From an uncultured Caulobacterales bacterium (lineage in GTDB: Bacteria; Pseudomonadota; Alphaproteobacteria; Caulobacterales; Maricaulaceae): a stretch of DNA of 5,469 nt. A program made the translations under genes and the position numbers. Below are positions 1 to 4,891 of the stretch, in pieces. The stretch is taken from assembly GCA_937981945.1 (NCBI GenBank), contig CALJNJ010000178.1:1-5469 (forward strand), written 5' to 3'. The notes beneath the pieces were generated by a model. It saw only the letters and a program-made list of their open reading frames with translations. It was not told the origin of the DNA and made no database searches. Position 1 is the first letter of the stretch, and each line of letters starts with the position of its first letter.

Positions 1-831
1 GATATTGCCCAGAGATTTGGACATCTTCTCACTGCCCATATTGAGGAACTCATTATGGACCCAGTAATTGGCCATGGTTTTACCGTGGGCGCATTCACTT
101 TGCGCGATTTCATTTTCGTGGTGAGGGAATTTCAGATCGACACCGCCGCAGTGGATATCAATAGTTTCGCCCAGCGTTTCTTTGGCCATAGCTGAGCATT
201 CAATATGCCAGCCCGGACGTCCAAAGCCAAAGGGCGCGTCCCAGCCGACCCCGTCCATTTCAGGTTTCCAGAGCACGAAATCAGCGGCGTTTTTCTTGCG
301 CGCAACTTCGCCCTCACCCACACGATCGCCCTTTTTGAGGGCGTCCAACGTATTGCCGGAGAGCTTGCCGTAATCTTCATATTTCGAGACATCAAAAAAG
401 ACATGGCCGTCGCTCTCATAGGCGTAGCCGTCCTCCAAAAGCTTGGAGATAATGGCGATCATGCCACCAATATTATCCGTCGCCTTGGGCTGCACAGTCG
501 GCATAAGGCAGTTCAGCGCCGCCAAATCTTCGTTATAAATGCGTGCATATTTTTCCGTAATGACCGAGATATCGACGCCCTGCTCGGTGGCCGCCGTGAT
601 GATTTTGTCATCCACATCCGTGATGTTGCGCGCATAGACAACATGGTCTTCACCATAAATATGGCGTAGCACCCGAAAGAGCACATCCGCCACCACCGCC
701 GCGCGCGCATTGCCGATATGGGCATAGGAATAAACCGTCGGGCCGCAATTATACATGGTCACGCGCGTAGGATCAGCGGGCTCGAAGTCCTCTTTTTTGC
801 GGGTCAGGGAATTATAAAGTTTCAGTTTCAT
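1..831 (-). CDS. cysS: Cysteinyl-tRNA synthetase, N-terminal 277 residues (3' end outside window)
   Basis: This class I aminoacyl-tRNA synthetase charges tRNA-Cys with cysteine in the cytoplasm. The frame is open from the ATG at 831 to the left edge, giving 277 codons. The HIGH-type motif is AHIGN (H38-N41), preceded by the family signature NCGPTVY. KMSKS lies at residues 269-273, almost at the window edge. The zinc ligands of the E. coli enzyme are matched with the right spacing: C29, C212 (GWHIECSAM), H237 and E241 (FPHHENE). The part seen covers the Rossmann catalytic domain; the anticodon-binding C-terminal part lies outside. The start is chosen because the protein begins MKLKLYNSLTR, as is usual for CysRS; the Shine-Dalgarno sequence is poor (GAG close to the ATG). 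The gene is divergent from the ClpP-like gene across about 55 bp. No frameshift is visible. The family assignment is secure. Confidence 0.97.
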   Translation of the reverse strand, partial: MKLKLYNSLTRKKEDFEPADPTRVTMYNCGPTVYSYAHIGNARAAVVADVLFRVLRHIYGEDHVVYARNITDVDDKIITAATEQGVDISVITEKYARIYNEDLAALNCLMPTVQPKATDNIGGMIAIISKLLEDGYAYESDGHVFFDVSKYEDYGKLSGNTLDALKKGDRVGEGEVARKKNAADFVLWKPEMDGVGWDAPFGFGRPGWHIECSAMAKETLGETIDIHCGGVDLKFPHHENEIAQSECAHGKTMANYWVHNEFLNMGSEKMSKSLGNI

Positions 832-886
832 ATTCTCGAGCGTGATTTGGTCTTGCCTAATGATTTTCGGGTCTTATGTGAAGGCC

Positions 887-1492
887 ATGGCTCTGTCTAT
901 GCAAAACAAAACCCGGATCGCCTTTGTCCTGATTTTCCTGGGCGCTATTGTGGCGATATTTACGTCTCGCTTGGCGGGCGACGGGTCCATTCGGTTCGAC
1001 GTTGAAGGCGATACGGCCTATGTCAACGGCACAACACTGCACAATTCCTACCTCCATGTTCGGCAATTTCTCGACGATAATCCGCAGGTAGAACATTTGG
1101 TTTTGCAGCGCATGCCGGGCACCAAAGACAGCGGCGAAAACATCCGCATTGCCCGCCTTATTCGCCACCGCGGCCTCACGACCCGGCTGGAGAAAAACTC
1201 CATCATTGCCTCAGGCGCCGTTGATTTGTTTATTTCCGGAAAAAGACGAACCATGGCCTGCGGCGCGCTGATCGGCGTGCATTCCTGGAGTATCGGGAAA
1301 TTTGTCAGCCCGAAAGATTTGGGCCGCGACGATGCCCAATATCGTCATGAAAAATTCCTCACCGATATGGGCATTGATCCGGCCTTTTATGTCTTTACGC
1401 GCGAAGCTGCTGAGCCCGAACGGATGCATTATATGAGCGCAGATGAAATCGCGCGCTACGGGCTTTTGACCGAGCCTTCCGATTGCGCATAG
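887..1492 (+). CDS. Membrane-anchored ClpP/crotonase-fold-like periplasmic protein (often labelled 'alpha/beta hydrolase')
   Basis: This is a 201-residue protein with an N-terminal hydrophobic segment (about residues 10-27, after the basic NKTR), so it is likely a signal anchor or uncleaved signal with a periplasmic domain. The domain resembles predicted periplasmic ClpP-like proteins (COG3904 type). A short beta-rich start (DGSIRFDVEGDTAYVNG) leads to a strand ending LVLQRMPGT, then the helix ENIRIARLIRHRGLTT. Next comes IIASGAVDLFISGKRR, where S109 sits at the ClpP-type nucleophile position, and then ALIGVHSW, with H132 as the candidate general base. The usual NSPGG-like oxyanion motif is replaced by MPGTKD. 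The substrate is unknown and the enzyme activity is inferred. The start is uncertain: ATG 887 and ATG 899 both precede the hydrophobic segment and a GTG at 842 is also in frame. AAGG at 881-884 is too close for 887 and too far for 899. It lies 58 bp upstream of folE on the same strand, without an obvious terminator. Confidence 0.75.
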   Translation: MALSMQNKTRIAFVLIFLGAIVAIFTSRLAGDGSIRFDVEGDTAYVNGTTLHNSYLHVRQFLDDNPQVEHLVLQRMPGTKDSGENIRIARLIRHRGLTTRLEKNSIIASGAVDLFISGKRRTMACGALIGVHSWSIGKFVSPKDLGRDDAQYRHEKFLTDMGIDPAFYVFTREAAEPERMHYMSADEIARYGLLTEPSDCA

Positions 1493-1539
1493 CCACTACG
1501 CGCAAATGTCGCTGGTCTTTTTTAGGATTTATGGCGTAT

Positions 1540-1543
1540 AAGG
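1540..1543 (+). promoter_or_regulatory. Ribosome binding site of folE
   Basis: AAGG lies 7 nt before the ATG at 1551. It supports this start rather than the later in-frame ATG codons in folE. Confidence 0.6.
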
Positions 1544-1550
1544 CTGAGCT

Positions 1551-2174
1551 ATGACCAAAGAGACACCTAAAAAACCTGTTCTGGCCGCTGTTCCCGGACA
1601 TGCCAAACCCTCCCGCGAAGCCGCTATGGAGGCCGTGCGCACGCTGATTGCCTGGGCCGGCGACAATCCCGCCCGTGAAGGCCTCAAAGATACGCCTAAG
1701 CGCGTCGTAGACGCCTATAAGGAGTGGTTTAGGGGGTATGACATGGATCCGGACGAAGTCCTGTCCCGCGTCTTTGAGGACGTATCAGGCTATGATGACA
1801 TGGTCATCCTTCGGGAGATCGATGTGGAAAGCCATTGTGAGCATCATATCGCGCCGTTTATCGGCAAAGCCTATGTGGCCTATATGCCGACCGATAAAGT
1901 GGTCGGGATCTCCAAAATCGTCAAAGTCGTCGAGATTTTCGCCAAACGTCTTCAAACCCAAGAGACCATGACGGCGCAAATCGCTAAGGCCATTGATGAG
2001 TCCCTGCGCCCGCGCGGCACGGCGGTTATGATTGACGCCAAGCATGAATGTATGACCACGCGCGGCGTTCATCACCCGGATGTCTCGACCGTGACGACCC
2101 AGTTCACCGGCGAATTTAAAACCAATCCGGCCCTGCAGGAACGGTTTATTCGGATGATTGGCCGCGGGCGCTAA
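1551..2174 (+). CDS. folE: GTP cyclohydrolase I
   Basis: The enzyme converts GTP to 7,8-dihydroneopterin triphosphate, the first step toward tetrahydrofolate and also the entry to queuosine-type deazapurines. It is a cytoplasmic, zinc-dependent decamer in known members. The 207-residue product has the usual bacterial length. The zinc and catalytic residues are all present: ESHCEHH supplies ligands C96 and H99 plus the catalytic H98, and [10 protein letters not shown] supplies C167. These correspond to E. coli C110, H112, H113 and C181. The core [21 protein letters not shown] and the TTRGVHHP segment are canonical. The first 20 or so residues are a variable extension rich in Lys and Pro. The gene has its own Shine-Dalgarno sequence. 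It may share a transcript with the upstream ClpP-like gene, although the functions do not suggest a pathway link. Its last 29 bp overlap the 3' end of the convergent GDPD gene. Confidence 0.97.
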   Translation: MTKETPKKPVLAAVPGHAKPSREAAMEAVRTLIAWAGDNPAREGLKDTPKRVVDAYKEWFRGYDMDPDEVLSRVFEDVSGYDDMVILREIDVESHCEHHIAPFIGKAYVAYMPTDKVVGISKIVKVVEIFAKRLQTQETMTAQIAKAIDESLRPRGTAVMIDAKHECMTTRGVHHPDVSTVTTQFTGEFKTNPALQERFIRMIGRGR

Positions 2175-3120
2175 GCTCAGGCCCGACTATTTCGATTTTA
2201 TTGGTATAGACAATGCCGGAATAGCCTTCCGGGATACGATCTATGTCGCGCTGTTGATCAATGCCGCCGGCTAAATGACTTCCCAGATCACCGGCGAGCA
2301 TTGAGCGGCTGCCCACGGCGTTGAGCCGTTTTTCAAATCTGTGCGGCCAGCCCCAGGCCAGCCGGCGCAAATTCGCCGGGACATAGACATAAATGTTATG
2401 ACAGTCTTTCGGGACATATCCGCTCCAGCCTAAAAACAAATAGGATTTCAGGCAGGATTTTGTCGCTTTGCGGGAAACATAGATCTTGTCAGGCCGCGCC
2501 GTTTTTAAGATGTCCAAAGGATCGGGATGAGCAACAAAACTCAGATTTGTCCAGTGATCTTCGGGGATATAATTCAATAATGCACGGGCTTCTTTTTTTG
2601 AACGGCTTTTAATATTTACGAGGAATTTTGTCTCCGGAAACCTTGTCAAAACTTCGCGCAATGTGGGCATTTCCCCTGCCGGCCGGCCGCGCAAAGGATA
2701 AGTCTCGCCGCCGTCAGATGTATATCCATATCCGATATCAAGCGACTGCAAATAAGCCCGATCATGATCGCGGGTACGTCCCGTCCCGTTGGTCCGGCAA
2801 TCCAAAGTCCAGTCGTGAAAGACAACAAATTCTCCGTCCGTTGTCGGATGAATATCGAGCTCGATTAAGTCTGCGCCGTAAGATTTGGCCGCATCCATAC
2901 TCTCAAGGGTGTTTTCCAGAAATGAATGGGTGAGCGGATCTATGCGCTCCGCCGTACAGGTCTCATTGTCCAAATCCCGGCGGTGATAGGTCTGATGGAC
3001 TCCCCGGTGAGCCAGGATGGACAGCTCGCCATCCGCAGGCCCGGCGATCCAAGACGCATTGTTCAGATAAACAAGGCCGAACAAAAGAATAAAAAACCAA
3101 ATGACTTTACGGCGCCGCAT
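2146..3120 (-). CDS. Glycerophosphodiester phosphodiesterase-family protein, membrane-anchored or exported
   Basis: This is a 324-residue GDPD-family protein. Members hydrolyse glycerophosphodiesters to glycerol-3-phosphate and an alcohol, using a TIM barrel and a divalent metal. The N-terminus (MRRRK followed by about 15 hydrophobic residues to near L19) is a signal or membrane anchor, so the barrel should be extracytoplasmic. Visible motifs are LAHRG (H38, R39), FLENT (E69), [10 protein letters not shown] (E87, D89) and FHD (H102). About 30 residues separate HRG from ENT, far more than in classical GlpQ/UgpQ. The canonical 'EIK' strand reads VNIKS, with Asn169 where most members have a Glu. 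Four cysteines (55, 108, 223, 240) could form disulfides outside the cytoplasm. The start at 3120 is supported by a strong GGAGG Shine-Dalgarno sequence. The 3' end overlaps folE by 29 bp. The substrate is not known. Confidence 0.9.
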   Translation of the reverse strand: MRRRKVIWFFILLFGLVYLNNASWIAGPADGELSILAHRGVHQTYHRRDLDNETCTAERIDPLTHSFLENTLESMDAAKSYGADLIELDIHPTTDGEFVVFHDWTLDCRTNGTGRTRDHDRAYLQSLDIGYGYTSDGGETYPLRGRPAGEMPTLREVLTRFPETKFLVNIKSRSKKEARALLNYIPEDHWTNLSFVAHPDPLDILKTARPDKIYVSRKATKSCLKSYLFLGWSGYVPKDCHNIYVYVPANLRRLAWGWPHRFEKRLNAVGSRSMLAGDLGSHLAGGIDQQRDIDRIPEGYSGIVYTNKIEIVGPELSARGQSSE

Positions 3121-3125
3121 AAGCT

Positions 3126-3130
3126 CCTCC
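3126..3130 (-). promoter_or_regulatory. Strong Shine-Dalgarno of the GDPD gene
   Basis: On the minus strand GGAGG, within GGGAGGAG, lies 5 nt before the ATG at 3120. It fixes that start and predicts efficient initiation. Confidence 0.75.
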
Positions 3131-3182
3131 CTTTTGGAAGGAAACTAGCGTGCATTGTGACCAAATTATGGTTCTCAGAAGG

Positions 3183-3332
3183 TTATTTTAAAAAGATCAT
3201 CCGGTACCGGCGAGACAGACGATGTTCGGATTTTCGGCACATTAGAAGCCATTTGCGCATCATCCCTCCCTTCCCTCTGTTTGCATTTCTGACAGGTGGC
3301 CGAAAGGCCGGGGTGACATGGTTATTGCGCAT
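3183..3332 (-). CDS. Possible small basic protein, 49 residues (unrecognised)
   Basis: On the minus strand an ATG at 3332 opens a 49-codon frame ending in TAA at 3185-3183. GAAGGA lies 5 nt before the ATG, and a second stronger AAAGGAGG is about 22 nt upstream. The product begins MRNNHVTPAFRPP, has many Arg and Lys residues, and ends RRYRMIFLK. A double ATG inside the frame (3263-3258) is itself preceded by GGGAGGG, so a 25- or 26-residue form is an alternative start. It lies 62 nt upstream of the GDPD gene on the same strand and could be a leader ORF for it. I recognise no family. Third-position composition is not distinctive, so it may be noncoding; the translation signal is the main support. 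Confidence 0.25.
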   Translation of the reverse strand: MRNNHVTPAFRPPVRNANRGKGGMMRKWLLMCRKSEHRLSRRYRMIFLK

Positions 3333-3450
3333 AAATGTCCTTCGTAATGTTTGCCTCCTTTGCGTATGAAAACGACATGACGTTTTCTAAACAGTACAAC
3401 GAATCTTGTATGAAACAGGGTTAACAAGCCGTTAAGCAAACGCAAGACAC

Positions 3451-3481
3451 AAAAAAACCGCGGTCAAGCCGCGGTCTTTTT
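3451..3481. terminator. Strong bidirectional intrinsic terminator, 3' of rpmB
   Basis: The perfect 7-bp stem ACCGCGG/CCGCGGT (3457-3463 with 3469-3475) has a 5-nt loop. On the minus strand it is followed by seven Ts (complement of 3457-3451, the first of them also closing the stem), about 30 nt after the rpmB stop codon. On the plus strand it is followed by C and five Ts (3477-3481), so it can also end a plus-strand transcript. This is the best terminator in the window. Confidence 0.9.
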
Positions 3482-3501
3482 ATTCAAAATTCAGTCAGAA
3501 C

Positions 3502-3792
3502 CTAAGCGGCTTCGGCCTTTTTCTTAACGACGGCCTTTTTAATCTTCTTGGCCTTATCCGTCAGCTTGGCATTTTTGGTGCCCATCAAAAATCCGTCCAA
3601 ACCGCCTTTAAAGTCAACGGTCCGCAGAGTTTTCGCGGCAATGCGCATTTTAAATGTTTGGCCCAAAGCGTCAGACGCCAGAGATACATTACAAAGGTTC
3701 ACATCAAAACGACGCTTAGTTTTGATATTGGAGTGAGACACATTATGACCTGACATAGGGCCTGTGTTTAATAGATCGCAACGACGTGCCAT
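3502..3792 (-). CDS. rpmB: 50S ribosomal protein L28
   Basis: L28 is a small basic structural protein of the large ribosomal subunit. The 96-residue product starts MARRCDL and contains the L28 features GHNVSHSNIKTKRRF, then NLCNVSL, DALGQTFKMRI and the segment KTLRTVDFKGGLDGFL. It ends in a Lys/Ala-rich tail (residues about 82-96, KKIKKAVVKKKAEAA). The length fits alphaproteobacterial L28. The frame is open further upstream to 3855, but the ATG at 3792 is preferred because MARRC is the normal L28 start and AGGTGA lies 4 nt before it. The upstream extension would also run through a terminator hairpin. The gene appears to be monocistronic: a terminator follows it and the upstream neighbour is divergent. 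The hairpin in its leader suggests transcriptional attenuation (inferred). Confidence 0.95.
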   Translation of the reverse strand: MARRCDLLNTGPMSGHNVSHSNIKTKRRFDVNLCNVSLASDALGQTFKMRIAAKTLRTVDFKGGLDGFLMGTKNAKLTDKAKKIKKAVVKKKAEAA

Positions 3793-3796
3793 TTTA

Positions 3797-3802
3797 TCAC
3801 CT
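3797..3802 (-). promoter_or_regulatory. Ribosome binding site of rpmB
   Basis: On the minus strand AGGTGA lies 4 nt before the ATG at 3792. It decides the start against the longer open frame reaching 3855. Confidence 0.7.
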
Positions 3803-3811
3803 GTCTTCATC

Positions 3812-3835
3812 AAAAAAGGCCCGCAGACGGCGGGC
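3812..3835 (-). terminator. Terminator-shaped hairpin in the rpmB leader (possible attenuator)
   Basis: On the minus strand GCCCGC-CGTCT-GCGGGC forms a 6-bp all-GC stem with a 5-nt loop, followed by C and six Ts (3817-3812). It ends 19 nt before the rpmB ATG. The plus strand has no T-run after it, so it acts only toward rpmB. No minus-strand gene precedes it within the window, so it is more likely a regulated terminator of the rpmB leader than the end of another gene. A competing stem GCGCA/TGCGC (3850-3846 with 3838-3834) overlaps its 5' arm by two bases. Confidence 0.6.
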
Positions 3836-3852
3836 GCACATAATTTGCGCGG

Positions 3853-3881
3853 CAATTACAGACAATAGCCCCTGTCGTCAA
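3853..3881 (-). promoter_or_regulatory. Candidate rpmB promoter
   Basis: On the minus strand TTGACG (3881-3876, in the context GCTTGACG) matches the alphaproteobacterial CTTGAC -35 element well. At 17 bp spacing the -10 is a poor TAATTG (3858-3853). Transcription would start near 3846, giving a leader of about 55 nt that contains the terminator-like hairpin. The -35 is good and the -10 is weak. Confidence 0.3.
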
Positions 3882-3913
3882 GCCTATTTCGCCCGGATAA
3901 TATGACTGATTTG

Positions 3914-3929
3914 TCATGAAAAAACATGA
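3914..3929. repeat. Inverted repeat TCATG-N6-CATGA in the rpmB / DUF3108 divergent region
   Basis: The perfect 5-bp arms TCATG and CATGA flank six As. The repeat sits between the rpmB -35 candidate and the DUF3108 gene, so it could be an operator for either. The short arms mean it could also be chance. I saw no convincing sigma-70 promoter for the DUF3108 gene; TATATT at 3962-3967 is a possible -10 without a matching -35. Confidence 0.3.
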
Positions 3930-3987
3930 TTTCATTCATATTCTGTGGGGATAGCAATCTCTATATTGTAATTGCAATTAAAACGCC

Positions 3988-3991
3988 GGAG
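3988..3991 (+). promoter_or_regulatory. Ribosome binding site of the DUF3108 gene
   Basis: GGAG lies 6 nt before the ATG at 3998. Together with the signal peptide that starts there, it rejects the longer in-frame start at 3926. Confidence 0.75.
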
Positions 3992-3997
3992 ACGAAA

Positions 3998-4849
3998 ATG
4001 AAACGATTCCTTTTGGGAACAGCCGCTTTACTGACATTGGCAATGTCAGCCGCTGCTGAGAAACCCAATGAAAAGCCGAACCTTTATCCGGATAATCGTT
4101 ACGTCGCGCCCATCGCGCCGCAGCCCGGCGAAACCGCGTTTAATTTTAAACTCAGCGGCTATGTTTTCGGCATTAAAATGATCAAAGCGCGCTATAAAGG
4201 CGTCTTTGATGATCAAAATTACAGTGTCTATTCCGACCTGAAAACCTCCGGTTTGGGCGCGATGCTGAAAAAGCTGAGAATATGGGCCACCACAGAAGGC
4301 ACTTATGACGGACTGGGCGTCTATCCGGTGGATCACACTCAGCAAAATTTGGACAAGAAAAGCCGGCGCGTGGAAATGGATTATGATTACGGCCAAAACA
4401 AAGTGGCTGTCTCCGTGGTTCCGCCAAACGGGTCTCAGGGGATCCCGCCGGCCTCGCCTAAAGAACGGTTCGAAAGTGATGACGTTATTTCGGCCATTTT
4501 AAAAATGATGCTCACCGGCCATGGTGTTCAGGGCGAAGTCTGCAAAGACACGGTCAAAGTGTTTGACAGTAAACAGCACTATAATCTGCGCATGGAACAT
4601 GCCGGGAATACGACCTATAAATATGAAGGCGATAAATATCAGGCCGTTAAATGTCACGTCTATTACGAGCCGGTATCCGGCTTTGATCCTGAGGATTTGC
4701 CTGACACGGAAGAAGGCGGAACGCCGGTGGTTGTCTACTTCATCAACCGGCCGGAATACGGCATTCAAATGCCGGTAAAATTCACCTATAAAATCAGCGG
4801 TTTCAAAGCCGTCATCAAAGTGAAAGACGCCAAACTCATAAAAGGTTGA
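3998..4849 (+). CDS. DUF3108-type secreted (periplasmic) protein
   Basis: This is a 283-residue protein with a clear Sec signal peptide: MKRF, a hydrophobic core to about residue 17, and probable cleavage after AAA (residue 20) by signal peptidase I. The absence of a lipobox Cys argues against a lipoprotein. The mature part looks like DUF3108: FNFKLSGYVFGIKMIKARYKG at the start, a central DDVISAILKMML helix, then VCKDTVKVFDSKQHYNLRM, a Cys-containing strand VKCHVYYEPVSGF, and a late strand pair around MPVKFTYKISGFKAVIKV. C182 and C219 are the only mature cysteines and may form a disulfide. The role of the family is not established; a beta-rich envelope protein is the safest description. It is divergent from rpmB and lies 42 nt upstream of the helicase gene, without a terminator between them, so co-transcription with the helicase is likely. 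Confidence 0.75.
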   Translation: MKRFLLGTAALLTLAMSAAAEKPNEKPNLYPDNRYVAPIAPQPGETAFNFKLSGYVFGIKMIKARYKGVFDDQNYSVYSDLKTSGLGAMLKKLRIWATTEGTYDGLGVYPVDHTQQNLDKKSRRVEMDYDYGQNKVAVSVVPPNGSQGIPPASPKERFESDDVISAILKMMLTGHGVQGEVCKDTVKVFDSKQHYNLRMEHAGNTTYKYEGDKYQAVKCHVYYEPVSGFDPEDLPDTEEGGTPVVVYFINRPEYGIQMPVKFTYKISGFKAVIKVKDAKLIKG

Positions 4850-4863
4850 AACCGGCCTTGAGC

Positions 4864-4886
4864 CTTATGGGGGAATCCCCCATAGG
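4864..4886 (+). promoter_or_regulatory. RBS-sequestering hairpin before the helicase gene
   Basis: An 8-bp perfect stem TATGGGGG/CCCCCATA with an AAT loop (4866-4873 with 4877-4884) is extended by a T-G and a C-G pair to 4864/4886. Its 3' arm includes the A, G and G of the helicase Shine-Dalgarno sequence AGGAAG (4884-4889), so folding would hide it. No T-run follows on either strand, so it is not an intrinsic terminator. It is a candidate for translational control or coupling. Confidence 0.6.
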
Positions 4887-4891
4887 AAGTC

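Larger units (their letters stand above)
3121..3501. other. 381-bp region without a secure gene between the GDPD gene and rpmB
   Basis: Both flanking genes are on the minus strand. The region contains the rpmB terminator (3451-3481), a group of inverted repeats at 3359-3446, and a possible 49-codon minus-strand ORF at 3183-3332 with a good Shine-Dalgarno sequence. It also has a GGCC-GAAA-GGCC hairpin at 3298-3309 with a GNRA loop on the plus strand. The GDPD promoter should lie here because the rpmB terminator insulates it, but I could not find a convincing -35/-10 pair. I do not recognise SRP RNA, 6S RNA, tmRNA, RNase P RNA or a tRNA in it. Confidence 0.6.

Noticed and set aside
205..669. 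Plus-strand 154-codon open frame across cysS
   Set aside because: It is antisense to a well-conserved cysS with all catalytic motifs intact and has no recognisable product.
1484..1523. Hairpin over the ClpP-like gene's stop codon (1484-1504) followed by a T-run (1518-1523), as a terminator before folE
   Set aside because: The stem has an internal A-C mismatch and the T-run starts 13 nt after it, so it does not have intrinsic-terminator geometry.
3201..3210. Perfect 10-bp palindrome CCGGTACCGG
   Set aside because: A palindrome of this length is expected several times by chance in 5.5 kb, and nothing around it suggests a binding site.
3298..3309. GGCC-GAAA-GGCC hairpin as part of a known RNA (SRP, 6S, riboswitch)
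   Set aside because: The stem is only 4 bp and does not extend outward, and I could not match the flanks to any RNA family I know.
3260..3445. 61-codon minus-strand frame between rpmB and the GDPD gene
   Set aside because: It starts with TTG without a Shine-Dalgarno sequence, its start lies in the inverted-repeat cluster, and the product resembles no family. The overlapping 49-codon frame has better signals.
3359..3446. A tRNA gene suggested by the cloverleaf-like folding
   Set aside because: There is no TTC-type T-loop, no D-loop consensus, no 7-nt anticodon loop, and the third hairpin does not adjoin the closing stem. It is kept only as a candidate small RNA.
3793..3855. N-terminal extension of L28 to an upstream ATG at 3855
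   Set aside because: It would translate through the terminator-like hairpin, lacks a good RBS, and L28 proteins normally start at MARRC.
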